This document shows positions 1 to 6,799 of a stretch of DNA of 38,082 bases, in pieces. The translations under genes and the position numbers were made by a program. The notes under the pieces were generated by a model. That model was given only the letters and a program-made list of their open reading frames with translations, was not told where the DNA came from and ran no database searches. Numbering within the stretch: the first letter of the stretch is position 1; each line of letters begins with the position of its first letter. Source of the stretch: a virus; the IMG/VR virus record IMGVR_UViG_3300040856_000582, positions 1 through 38,082 of that record. The stretch is one strand, 5' to 3'.

Positions 1-78
1 CGCAGTTACAACTTAGGAGTAACCACAACCAATGATACCGATTATGCGATCGCAGTCAAGGGGTTATGCGTTCGATAA
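1..78 (+). CDS. C-terminal end of a rightward gene, cut by the window edge
   Basis: Frame 1 is open from the first base to a TAA at 76-78 and encodes about 25 residues, including YNLGVTTTNDTDYAIAVKGL. Alternating polar and beta-branched residues look like the closing strands of a beta-rich protein, and not like the antisense shadow of a gene. It would converge with the leftward small genes and overlap the candidate at 56-238 by 23 bp. No function can be assigned from so short a fragment. Confidence 0.4.
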   Translation, partial: RSYNLGVTTTNDTDYAIAVKGLCVR

Positions 79-238
79 TCGTCTTGGTGGAATGCCGTTC
101 TAGCACCACCGATAAGTCTTCTTGAATCACGACGGGTTCTTTGAACCTTTTACAAAGAGCTTGGGCTGCTCGGACGGCGTCGATTGCGTCTTCGGCGAGG
201 GTTCCGAGAAAGTTTCCAAAAGCCTCTCCAGAAACCAC
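56..238 (-). CDS. Candidate 60-residue protein overlapping the 3' end of the DUF3310 gene
   Basis: This frame runs beyond the DUF3310 stop and ends in TGA at 58-56. From the GTG at 238 it encodes 60 residues. The second half (DAVRAAQALCKRFKEPVVIQ, then a short beta-like segment ending ERITP) resembles small alpha/beta phage proteins with a helix followed by a 'KR..EPV.I' strand. No clear Shine-Dalgarno precedes the GTG, and the first third overlaps DUF3310 codons in another frame. The open frame continues upstream to 370, but that part is probably a shadow. The alternative is that the whole frame is chance. Confidence 0.35.
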   Translation of the reverse strand: MVSGEAFGNFLGTLAEDAIDAVRAAQALCKRFKEPVVIQEDLSVVLERHSTKTIIERITP

Positions 239-444
239 TGGGCTTTCAGGAGGTGCTTTTCGGGCTCGCTTCCTTTGCTTTCGTACCGCCAAAGGTACTT
301 TAAGACGGAACCCTTCAGATAACCTCGGTATGCTTCCGATGTCATACTGTCCTTTATCGCCTCTATGCACTCTATGCCCCCCTTTGCATAGTGCGCTGGA
401 CTGTTAACTTCGTCCAACGTCTTTTGCGTTCTTTTCTCGCTCAT
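127..444 (-). CDS. DUF3310 family protein
   Basis: A 105-residue protein from the ATG at 444; a TTG two codons earlier is a less likely start. The family signature is clear near the N-terminus: VNSPAHYAKGGIECIEAI, then a helix with YLKGSVLKYLWRYESKG and a closing helix LLKAQWFLERLLE. This is the compact DUF3310 fold, widespread in phage early regions and often annotated as a nucleotide-kinase-like protein without proven activity. The core ends near residue 77; the remaining Ser/Pro/Lys-rich tail is low complexity and lies where another frame (56-238) may be coding. It overlaps the preceding gene by 41 bp and probably shares the transcript that starts near 845. Confidence 0.85.
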   Translation of the reverse strand: MSEKRTQKTLDEVNSPAHYAKGGIECIEAIKDSMTSEAYRGYLKGSVLKYLWRYESKGSEPEKHLLKAQWFLERLLETFSEPSPKTQSTPSEQPKLFVKGSKNPS

Positions 445-595
445 AATCAAACTTTGCCTTTAAAAAGTCATGCCATATATGAAGGTTGTCAAAATCTTCT
501 TTATGGATGGGCTTATTAGTTTCGTACTTTTCGAGAATTTTTTCATACGCTTCGTGAAACTTAACCATCATAGAGTTAAAGTTTGATTTGCTCAT
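404..595 (-). CDS. Small helical protein of unknown function
   Basis: A 63-residue charged protein. It is mostly helical by composition, with Lys/Glu-rich segments (EAYEKILEKYETNKP, then FLKAKFDYEREKNAK). I recognise no family. It starts in an ATGA overlap with the ribbon-helix-helix gene at 592-825 and runs 41 bp into the DUF3310 gene. This tight packing supports it as a real, translationally coupled gene of the small leftward early cluster. Confidence 0.65.
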   Translation of the reverse strand: MSKSNFNSMMVKFHEAYEKILEKYETNKPIHKEDFDNLHIWHDFLKAKFDYEREKNAKDVGRS

Positions 596-825
596 ATTGA
601 AAAGCTCTTGGAAGTCAGCGACTTCTCACCATTTTCTTTCTTGAACGCCTCAACCTGCTCCGCAATATAGTCTTGATCATTGTGGGACAAGTTCTCTGAT
701 TTCCATGCCTCATGCATGTAGCGCAACTGGCCGCTAAGCGTCCGCCCTTCAACCCGGGCAATCACCACCAACTCTTCATAAACCTCACGTGGCAAAAGCA
801 CGGATTTCCATTTTGTCGTATCCAT
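592..825 (-). CDS. Ribbon-helix-helix-like small protein, possible DNA-binding regulator
   Basis: I place the start at the ATG at 825: a near-perfect ribosome site AAGGAGG lies 5 bases before it. An upstream ATG at 843 would put that site inside the gene. The 77-residue product begins with a short beta strand (KWKSVLLPREVYEELVVIA) and then a helical segment with EGRTLSGQLRYMHEAW. This is the strand-helix-helix layout of MetJ/Arc/CopG-type proteins. The C-terminal third is charged and probably disordered. It is first in the small cluster behind the promoter at 851-879, so autoregulation is possible but not shown. Confidence 0.75.
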   Translation of the reverse strand: MDTTKWKSVLLPREVYEELVVIARVEGRTLSGQLRYMHEAWKSENLSHNDQDYIAEQVEAFKKENGEKSLTSKSFSI

Positions 826-850
826 CTGGACCTCCTTAGACATATGGGAC

Positions 851-879
851 AGTATAGGCTAGGTCTTAGACTCATTCAA
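851..879 (-). promoter_or_regulatory. Sigma70-like promoter for the small leftward cluster
   Basis: On the minus strand a -35 box TTGAAT (879-874), a 17-base spacer and a -10 box TATACT (856-851) match the sigma70 consensus at 4/6 and 5/6 with ideal spacing. The -35 box lies inside the last codons of the DNA polymerase gene. Transcription would start near 845, giving a leader of about 20 bases that carries the AAGGAGG ribosome site of the gene starting at 825. Confidence 0.55.
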
Positions 880-2776
880 CCTCAACGCATTCGCCCCATG
901 ATGGTCCGATTTCTACGTCACACTTGTTGGGAACCTGCAACGGCAGGGCATTTTCCATGATGCTGGACAATTTCTTGGCGTGCTCGGCGTCTTGGACAGC
1001 AAAAGCAAGCTCATCGTGGACCTGTAGCATGGGGATTTCGCCCTCTCGGCACACGTTAATCATGGCCTGCTTGGTCATATCCGCGGCAGACGCCTGAATT
1101 AGGCGGTTTAGCGCCTTGTAGGTGTACGCCCGGCGTAGTCTGGTCGTTGGGCCGTGAGTCGCGATGGCTTCATCTTTAGGCAACGCCTTGTGCATATCAA
1201 AGCTATCGGGCTCCCAGAGGTCGAAACGGCACTTCCTGCCCTTTAAAGAGCGCAAAGACCCTGAGGATCGGGGGTCGTCCAGACGTTGCTGTACGCCCTT
1301 CATGAGCCCTTTAACGAAGGGTACGGACTTGTGGTACTGCTGCATCAGTTCTTTGGCTTCGGCCACGGAAACATCCAGTTGGTCTGACAGCTTGTTGACG
1401 CCCATGCCGTAGATTAGGCCGAGGTTGATAACCTTGGCTTGTTTCCTTGGTATTTTTGCCATTTCCGCCACCATGTTGTGGAAGTCGGCGTCGGGGTTTT
1501 CGTTGTACATCTGCACAAATTCATTGACCCCGGGCATGTCTATCCCCTTGTAATCACTAAAGTTTTTAGCGAAATGGACCAAGATCCGTGGTTCCTGTTG
1601 CGAGAAGTCAATGGCCGCCCACTGAGTGCCTTCCTCGGGGAGGAACAGCCCGCGGAGCATGGGGCCCAGTACGGGATCCCGTGCGGGTATCTGCTGTAGG
1701 TTGGGCGAGTTCATAGAGATACGGCCTGAGACGGTGCCCCCGTCGTCAGAGCGTAGCTGGTTGATGTGGCTGTGGATCCGGCCACCATGTACATACTTCA
1801 GGATGCCGTCGATAAACGTGCCGTTCATCTTGTTGAGGTTGCGGGCCTTTACCACCATCTGAGCAAACTCGTGGGGGTGTTCTGACAGGAACTGTTTAGT
1901 AAAGCTTGGAGAGCCCTTCTCAGTTTTGGGGTATTTTAATGAAAGTGAGTCAAAGGCCTTAGCCACGGAGGTGGCCGCCCAGATATCCACATCCATACCT
2001 GCAAGGCTCTTGAGGTGCTTACGCACCGCCTTCTCTTCTTTCATGACGTGCTGTTTGGTGCGCTCCGCCTTGTCTAGATCCACCCGGATGCCCCGCATGG
2101 TCATCTCTGTCAGGTAGGGCAATAGCTCCATTTCTAGCGCCCAGATGTCCCACAGGTCTTCCCGGTTCAACAAGGTCTTGAAGTGGTTCCATAGCTCCAG
2201 CGTAAGCTCAGCATCGGTCTCCCCGTAGGGGCCAACATACATGGCTGGGAGTTTCCACATCTCACCCTTGGGATCAACGCCAAAATCTTTGGCCGCCTCA
2301 ACAAGGGTCTTTTCGGATTTTGTCTTGCCAAGGTATTCGTAGGACAGCGCGTTCAGGCTGTAGCTGAATCGGTTCTCGTCAATCAGGCTGGCGGTCATCA
2401 TGGTGTCGATGATTCTGCCGTTGACGGTAAAGCCGTGGGCCCTGATCCAACCCAGATCATACTGGGCGTTGTGCATTATTTTGTCGGCGGGGCTTTCAAA
2501 GACTTTCTTCAGCCACTTGCTGACAATGCGGAAGTCGAGGTTACCGCCGCCTGCGTGACCGACAGGGATATACCCTTTCCAGCCCGCAACGGCGACGGCA
2601 TAGCCTACTATCTCACCGTCCTTGGTAGGCCACCCGGGGCCTTTGTTCTTTAAGTTGGGGTCCCGGGTTTCCACGTCGATGGCAATTTCTTCAGCTTCAA
2701 AGATATCCGGCAATTCCGCAGGGGGAACCCAGTCGGTTTTTGGCGGAAACATCGCCATCTGTAGTTTGCCTGTCAT
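872..2776 (-). CDS. polA: Family A DNA polymerase with 3'-5' exonuclease
   Basis: A 634-residue replicative phage polymerase. The N-terminal proofreading domain has Exo I DVE (Asp34, Glu36), Exo II HNAQYD (Asn103, Asp107) and Exo III YGETD (Tyr184, Asp188), so it should be active. The polymerase half has motif A IDFSQQEPR (Asp390), motif B RKQAKVINLGLIYGMG (444-459) and motif C QVHDELAF (His587, Asp588). There is no 5'-3' exonuclease domain, as usual in phage enzymes. Two features are unusual. Motif A reads SQQEP where SQIEL is typical. The residue equivalent to E. coli Phe762 is Leu452, the variant reported as common in marine virioplankton. The start overlaps the stop of the zinc-ribbon gene (ATGA), so translation is coupled to the replication operon. 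Confidence 0.97.
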   Translation of the reverse strand: MTGKLQMAMFPPKTDWVPPAELPDIFEAEEIAIDVETRDPNLKNKGPGWPTKDGEIVGYAVAVAGWKGYIPVGHAGGGNLDFRIVSKWLKKVFESPADKIMHNAQYDLGWIRAHGFTVNGRIIDTMMTASLIDENRFSYSLNALSYEYLGKTKSEKTLVEAAKDFGVDPKGEMWKLPAMYVGPYGETDAELTLELWNHFKTLLNREDLWDIWALEMELLPYLTEMTMRGIRVDLDKAERTKQHVMKEEKAVRKHLKSLAGMDVDIWAATSVAKAFDSLSLKYPKTEKGSPSFTKQFLSEHPHEFAQMVVKARNLNKMNGTFIDGILKYVHGGRIHSHINQLRSDDGGTVSGRISMNSPNLQQIPARDPVLGPMLRGLFLPEEGTQWAAIDFSQQEPRILVHFAKNFSDYKGIDMPGVNEFVQMYNENPDADFHNMVAEMAKIPRKQAKVINLGLIYGMGVNKLSDQLDVSVAEAKELMQQYHKSVPFVKGLMKGVQQRLDDPRSSGSLRSLKGRKCRFDLWEPDSFDMHKALPKDEAIATHGPTTRLRRAYTYKALNRLIQASAADMTKQAMINVCREGEIPMLQVHDELAFAVQDAEHAKKLSSIMENALPLQVPNKCDVEIGPSWGECVEVE

Positions 2777-2931
2777 GCAACTTTCCTTTCTCTATGAATT
2801 GCATTTTCGAAATGGTTGCACGCAGGGCACCACCAACCTCTACGGATTCTCTGCTCCGCATGGATAACTTCTTGTGCTTCTTTTCGGCACTTCGGGCACG
2901 CGATGGTGCTCATTTCATCATTTCTGCTCAT
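2773..2931 (-). CDS. 52-residue zinc-ribbon protein in the replication operon
   Basis: A small gene fitting exactly between the helicase and the polymerase, with four-base ATGA overlaps at both ends. The product has two CxxC knuckles, CPKC at residues 12-15 and CPAC at 35-38, separated by a charged helix-like stretch (KEAQEVIHAEQR) and RRGWW. This is a classic four-cysteine zinc ribbon. By position it may be an accessory factor bridging the helicase or primase and the polymerase, or a single-strand DNA or RNA binding module; that role is inference. Its perfect fit between two overlaps makes chance unlikely. Confidence 0.8.
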   Translation of the reverse strand: MSRNDEMSTIACPKCRKEAQEVIHAEQRIRRGWWCPACNHFENAIHRERKVA

Positions 2932-4430
2932 AGGTCGTATGCTCTCATGTAGTCTTCTGGTTCAACGATATACAGGTTCTTGGACGCACGAGTGACACCG
3001 ACATAAAAAACCCGGTGTAGATCATCCCCCGATTGATCCATTGCTGCTGCGGTAAGGTCTGTCATGAGCACGGCATTCTCGGCTTCACCGCCTTTAGTTC
3101 CGTGGATCGTGGACAGACGTATTCTTGGTTGGGCATTGAACTTCTCGCCCCGGCGGAGAAGCGCTGTGATATAGGCGCGATCCCCTTCTGGTATTTTATC
3201 CATGGCTTCATGCCAAATCATGGATTCGTCAGCAAGTAGCCCAAAATTATCTTTAAGGTCTTGCATTGTTAAAAGCGCTTCGTCTGGGGCCTTAATGTTT
3301 TTGTGGCCTCGCTTTATCTTATCGCCGTTGCCGCTCATGTAGCCATAAATACACTGTGCAGTTCCCGTGGGCACCGCTCGGCCTTTCCGCAAAGCTTCCC
3401 AGCCATTGATCGCAATGGACATTTTTTCACCAATAGACCGCCCTGAATTCTGTTTCTCATACAGGTATCCGTTGCTTTTTAAAACCTGTTGTATGGGGTA
3501 TAGCATGTAGTTTGCTTGCGCCATGATCAACCATGTTCCTTTTGACATATCTATGGAGCTTATGTCGTAAGTCCGAAACACGTTGCCCTCTTCTTCCCGC
3601 GGGCGGTAAACCTTTGGGAATCTGTTTTTGATACGGCTTGAAATCCTTGACGCCACATTGTGTATCGATTTAGGCACCCGGTAACTTTGCTCCAAAACTT
3701 CGGCACCTCCGGGCAGATTGATGAAATGATCAACATCTGCGCCAGCCCAACGATAAATAGCCTGATCGTCGTCCCCGGCGCAATACATTTTCTCGGAGCA
3801 CTCATCTAATTTGTGGGCAATGTCCCACTGTAAGGGAGACAAGTCTTGTGCTTCATCAAGGAAAACCAGTTTAAAGTTGGGCAGAAAGACATGGGCCTCA
3901 TCGATAAAATTCTGAAGCATGTCTGTGAAATCAATTAAGCCGAATGCTTCTTTATAATTCTGATAGGCATCCGCAACATACTGGACCTCTGTCCATGTGA
4001 AGTTAATATCGCTTTGATTATATGTTCGGTGGAGCGACTGCTTTTTTGCTTTAGCTAAATTTATCAGCGCCAAAATAGGATGGTCAGTATGCTTAAACGT
4101 CGTGCTTTCCTCATCGTTAGAAGAGGCTGTTAGCTGAAATCCAATTCGTTCGGAAAGGGCTCTGTAATGTTCGCCGCTCATCATTTGGTGTTCCTTTACA
4201 GAAAGCATGCGGTACGCCAAAGAATGAATGGTTCGGAAGTAAGGCAAGTCTTTTTCAGGGTTAAGCTTAAAGCGCTTAGTCGCCCGCTCCTTTGCCTCGT
4301 TTGCAGCCTTTTTAGTAAACGCAAAAAACCCTATTTGGTTCGGGGAAATGCCCTCCTCCATGGCCTTATCAACCATGTTAAGGAGGGTGGTAGTTTTCCC
4401 TGTCCCCGGTGGGCCGAATATACGGAACAT
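2928..4430 (-). CDS. UvrD/Rep-like superfamily 1 DNA helicase
   Basis: A 500-residue SF1A helicase. Walker A is GPPGTGKT at residues 6-13, almost at the N-terminus, so the usual N-terminal Q-motif region is very short. FFAFTKKAANEAKER (35-49) matches motif Ia, LDEAQD (191-196) is motif II, and AGDDDQAIYRWAG (218-230) is motif III. QSYRVP is motif IV, STIHGTKGGEAENAVLM matches motif V, and FYVGVTRASKNLYI motif VI. It should unwind DNA 3'-5' with ATP. At 500 residues it is shorter than UvrD or Rep (about 670-720), so parts of the 1B/2B domains are reduced. Its ATG shares one base with the primase stop (TAATG), which fits a co-expressed replisome helicase. Confidence 0.93.
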   Translation of the reverse strand: MFRIFGPPGTGKTTTLLNMVDKAMEEGISPNQIGFFAFTKKAANEAKERATKRFKLNPEKDLPYFRTIHSLAYRMLSVKEHQMMSGEHYRALSERIGFQLTASSNDEESTTFKHTDHPILALINLAKAKKQSLHRTYNQSDINFTWTEVQYVADAYQNYKEAFGLIDFTDMLQNFIDEAHVFLPNFKLVFLDEAQDLSPLQWDIAHKLDECSEKMYCAGDDDQAIYRWAGADVDHFINLPGGAEVLEQSYRVPKSIHNVASRISSRIKNRFPKVYRPREEEGNVFRTYDISSIDMSKGTWLIMAQANYMLYPIQQVLKSNGYLYEKQNSGRSIGEKMSIAINGWEALRKGRAVPTGTAQCIYGYMSGNGDKIKRGHKNIKAPDEALLTMQDLKDNFGLLADESMIWHEAMDKIPEGDRAYITALLRRGEKFNAQPRIRLSTIHGTKGGEAENAVLMTDLTAAAMDQSGDDLHRVFYVGVTRASKNLYIVEPEDYMRAYDL

Positions 4431-5974
4431 TAGAACGGCGCTTCTTGACGTTGTTCCGTGAACCGTGGTGCGAGGACTCTGCTCTGTGTCACGTCATCCA
4501 TGGGTATCTTCCACACACGCACAGGTTTGCCTTTAATCTTCAGGAGCGCTGACTCTCCATTGATGTCCCGTAGGCGCTGAGCGATCTTGTGTGTACGAAA
4601 CTCAGTGAATCTGTTTTTACGCAAAAAGCTCTCAAAGTCCTTCAACCTAAAGTGGATGGTATTGTGCTCATCATCCACCCATGGACGGCGCAACAGTATT
4701 TCTTCCCGGTCCTCTGCTCGTTGCGTAGAGGTGCAGAATTCATCAAGGAATTCGTAAAGCTGGCCATTGATGCTGGCGTCTTCAGAAACCTCCATGATGT
4801 TGCCTTCGGTCTCTATCATCTCCTTCATCAACTGGTTGATGCGTCCTTCCCACGATCGCTTGGCCATGGTCTGTGGCATGAAGTTAAGCTGTTCCACGCA
4901 AGCTTTTTGGAAAGCTGATTGATTCAGCAAAGCATCGGTGTCTAGCTCAAGGGGTATGCCGTTGACATCAATAAACCACACAGGGGGTATAGAGTTGTAC
5001 TTGCGAAGGTTAGCCACCGCCGCATCGGAGACCGCGGAGCCGATACCAAACTTCCGCGTCTGGCAAAGCTCTTTGTTGCAATACGGCTGGATAGGCGGTT
5101 CACCACAGCGGAACGCGTAATCCTTTTTCTCCAACTGCTTTACGACAAGATTCACCTCTGACAGTGGTAGCGGTGGATCCACATACGCCATGTTGTAGTT
5201 GAGGATTTCATCCTGCCAGTTGTCCGGGTGCGCCTTACGGAGGTAGACCCCTATGTTGAAGAGTCCGTTGTTTCTTCCGCCTTCGGAGATTTTGTTAGCA
5301 CATAAGGTTTGGAGGCAGGGCGGACCGTCCACGATCGGACTGTTGTCGAAGGATTGTTTGGTGAGCGCCTCAACTTGTTCCGGCGTTTGCGCATGCGTTT
5401 GATAGAGGCCAAAAAATTCGTCCAACGTAGCCGCTGAACCGTCATCATTTATGGCATAGCGCAACCCTTCCTCCGCATCGTAATACGGCATGTTAAGGAA
5501 GTTGCCGACATCCCCCCGATCAAGGTACAGCTTAATTTGTTTGGGGAATATCTCGCAGGAGCCATGGCCTAGCGCGCTGGCTATATGCTGGAGAGTGTCC
5601 CTCATTCTTTTCGCGGTAATCCATTCCTGAGAAAACAAGAACAGGTGAGCACCGCCTGATTTTGAGCGGCATACTACCAGAGGTAGCCCGGCTCTACGAA
5701 TTTTTTCTATTAGTCGTTTATGGTCCAGCGGGTACTCATCGATGTCGATGCACCCCCATTTACACATGTCATCCTCGTTGATTGGGATGATCCCGATACC
5801 TGCGCCTTTCCCCGATAGGTGCTGTTCAAATTGCTCCGTGGTCCGTGGTTCGCGGACTACCCGAGCTTTGCCAACATTTTTGCCATTAGATTTTTTGCTA
5901 TCGATTTCAAAGGTGCCGTAGGCGCATTTTAGGCCATCAAAAATGGCCGCAAATTGTTTTGTTGCGTCTGACAT
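4430..5974 (-). CDS. Archaeo-eukaryotic-type primase (TOTE-like AEP)
   Basis: A 514-residue primase of the AEP superfamily. The catalytic acidic pair is GCIDIDEYP (Asp77, Asp79), followed by VCRSKSGGAHLFLF (Ser106 and His110 region) and IFPKQ...GNFLNMPYY. This is the arrangement of the primase domain described in TOTE conflict elements and related phage primases. A Cys-containing segment (PYCNKELCQTRKFGIG) and an accessory helical domain follow. The last 100 residues look like a winged-helix domain with FESFLRKNRFTEFRTHK. It has no helicase domain of its own; the UvrD-like gene directly downstream supplies one. It should make primers and may also extend them. Its C-terminus ends EAPF, resembling the end of the neighbouring SSB-like protein. 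A heptamer repeat site lies inside the gene at 5834-5854. Confidence 0.88.
   Translation of the reverse strand: MSDATKQFAAIFDGLKCAYGTFEIDSKKSNGKNVGKARVVREPRTTEQFEQHLSGKGAGIGIIPINEDDMCKWGCIDIDEYPLDHKRLIEKIRRAGLPLVVCRSKSGGAHLFLFSQEWITAKRMRDTLQHIASALGHGSCEIFPKQIKLYLDRGDVGNFLNMPYYDAEEGLRYAINDDGSAATLDEFFGLYQTHAQTPEQVEALTKQSFDNSPIVDGPPCLQTLCANKISEGGRNNGLFNIGVYLRKAHPDNWQDEILNYNMAYVDPPLPLSEVNLVVKQLEKKDYAFRCGEPPIQPYCNKELCQTRKFGIGSAVSDAAVANLRKYNSIPPVWFIDVNGIPLELDTDALLNQSAFQKACVEQLNFMPQTMAKRSWEGRINQLMKEMIETEGNIMEVSEDASINGQLYEFLDEFCTSTQRAEDREEILLRRPWVDDEHNTIHFRLKDFESFLRKNRFTEFRTHKIAQRLRDINGESALLKIKGKPVRVWKIPMDDVTQSRVLAPRFTEQRQEAPF
4454..4474 (+). repeat. Degenerate heptamer repeat (NNCCGTG type), three units
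   Basis: Units such as TTCCGTG and AACCGTG follow each other in exact 7-base register inside the 3' end of the primase gene. The period is not a multiple of three, so codon structure does not explain it. Sibling sites are at 1143, 5834, 9068, 10404, 12179, 14464, 16139, 19535 and 37830. Confidence 0.45.
5834..5854 (+). repeat. Degenerate heptamer repeat, three units
   Basis: CTCCGTG and GTCCGTG followed in register by GTTCGCG, within the 5' part of the primase gene. On the coding strand it reads REPRTTEQ. The 24 bases that encode REPMTTDQ in the unrelated gene at 13006-15114 match this site at 21 positions. Confidence 0.5.
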
Positions 5975-5994
5975 AAATATCCCAAAGAAATAAT

Positions 5995-6014
5995 GTGGGG
6001 CCCGAAGGCCCCAC
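5995..6014 (-). terminator. UUCG-capped hairpin between SSB-like and primase genes
   Basis: A perfect 8-bp stem, GTGGGGCC pairing with GGCCCCAC. On the transcribed minus strand it is capped by the very stable C(UUCG)G tetraloop. It lies 8 bases after the stop of the SSB-like gene and about 20 bases before the primase start. The sequence downstream (ATTATTTC) is a poor U-tract, so it is more likely a partial terminator or an mRNA 3'-end stabiliser that gives more SSB-like protein than primase. Confidence 0.6.
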
Positions 6015-6021
6015 TAGTTGA

Positions 6022-6798
6022 TCAAAACGGGGCGTCGTTGCTCCCGCCTGCTTGGTCGTCGGAGTGCTTGACTTCGACATCACCGCGCAAGATCGATTCG
6101 GCAAAGTCTTTTGCCTGCTTGTAGACCGCAGCGTCGTCTACCATGCCCTCAAGGCTGATTTCCCAGCCGTGCCACGATCCCTTGGAGTTTTCCTCAGAGA
6201 TTGTTTTCAGCCGATAGATATGGCTGAAGCGTGGTGGGGTGAACGGGCCGTTCTTCCCCATTACAGAGCGCTGCGCTACCATGGAGTTCCACTTCCGACT
6301 CTTCTTGAGTTGAGTAGACTTCATGGCAATCAGTGCAGAGGTCACCGTGCCGTCCTCTTCTAACACGAGGACAAAGTGCTGGTGAGTCTCTTCCAGATAT
6401 GAGCCATTACCACCGACTACATAATCCTTGTTGTCATCTCCGCGTTCGGTTTTCGGTCGTTTATCTTCTGGAGTAAAGATATTAATAGGAGCGCCGTTAC
6501 CACTGCCACGAGGAGCCCACTCAACAAAACGGCGTTGATAAGCACAAGGCACCACTCTAATACCTGTTTTGCCACCGTAGACACCGTTGGAAACGGTATT
6601 GAGGATATCTCCAGCCTTAGCGTTTTCCAGATCGTCCAGAGTCGGGTCTTGACGAGAGAGTACTTTAAGGAAGGGGAGCGCAATATCATCTTGCCCGAGA
6701 TTTTCCAAACCCATTCCAGCGTCCGCTTCAAAGATTGACGCATCGAAGACAACGATGTCATTTTGCGCCTCCTTAGTTGCCACATTTTTAGCAGTCAT
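6022..6798 (-). CDS. Probable phage single-stranded DNA-binding protein
   Basis: A 258-residue protein directly upstream of the primase. It has an acidic N-terminus, a central beta-rich region (GIRVVPCAYQRRFVEWAPRG, later HFVLVLEEDGTVTSALIAMK) with basic segments (STQLKKSRKWN), and an acidic tail ending SNDAPF. That ending resembles the DDDIPF tip with which bacterial SSBs recruit partners. The fold cannot be proven by eye, but size, tail, gene position and likely high expression fit an OB-fold-type phage SSB. A good ribosome site AGGAG precedes the ATG. The gene sits 1 base after the preceding gene in the same operon. A general recombination-associated protein is the main alternative. Confidence 0.65.
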   Translation of the reverse strand: MTAKNVATKEAQNDIVVFDASIFEADAGMGLENLGQDDIALPFLKVLSRQDPTLDDLENAKAGDILNTVSNGVYGGKTGIRVVPCAYQRRFVEWAPRGSGNGAPINIFTPEDKRPKTERGDDNKDYVVGGNGSYLEETHQHFVLVLEEDGTVTSALIAMKSTQLKKSRKWNSMVAQRSVMGKNGPFTPPRFSHIYRLKTISEENSKGSWHGWEISLEGMVDDAAVYKQAKDFAESILRGDVEVKHSDDQAGGSNDAPF

Positions 6799-6799
6799 A

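Noticed and set aside
127-238. Programmed -1 frameshift between DUF3310 and the overlapping frame
   Set aside because: I found no X XXY YYZ heptamer in the proper frame around 200-240, so a fused product is not supported.
3098-3111. Additional heptamer site in the helicase gene
   Set aside because: Two NNTCGTG/NNCCGTG-like units are in register, but they encode the conserved helicase motif STIHGTKGG, so selection on protein explains them as well.
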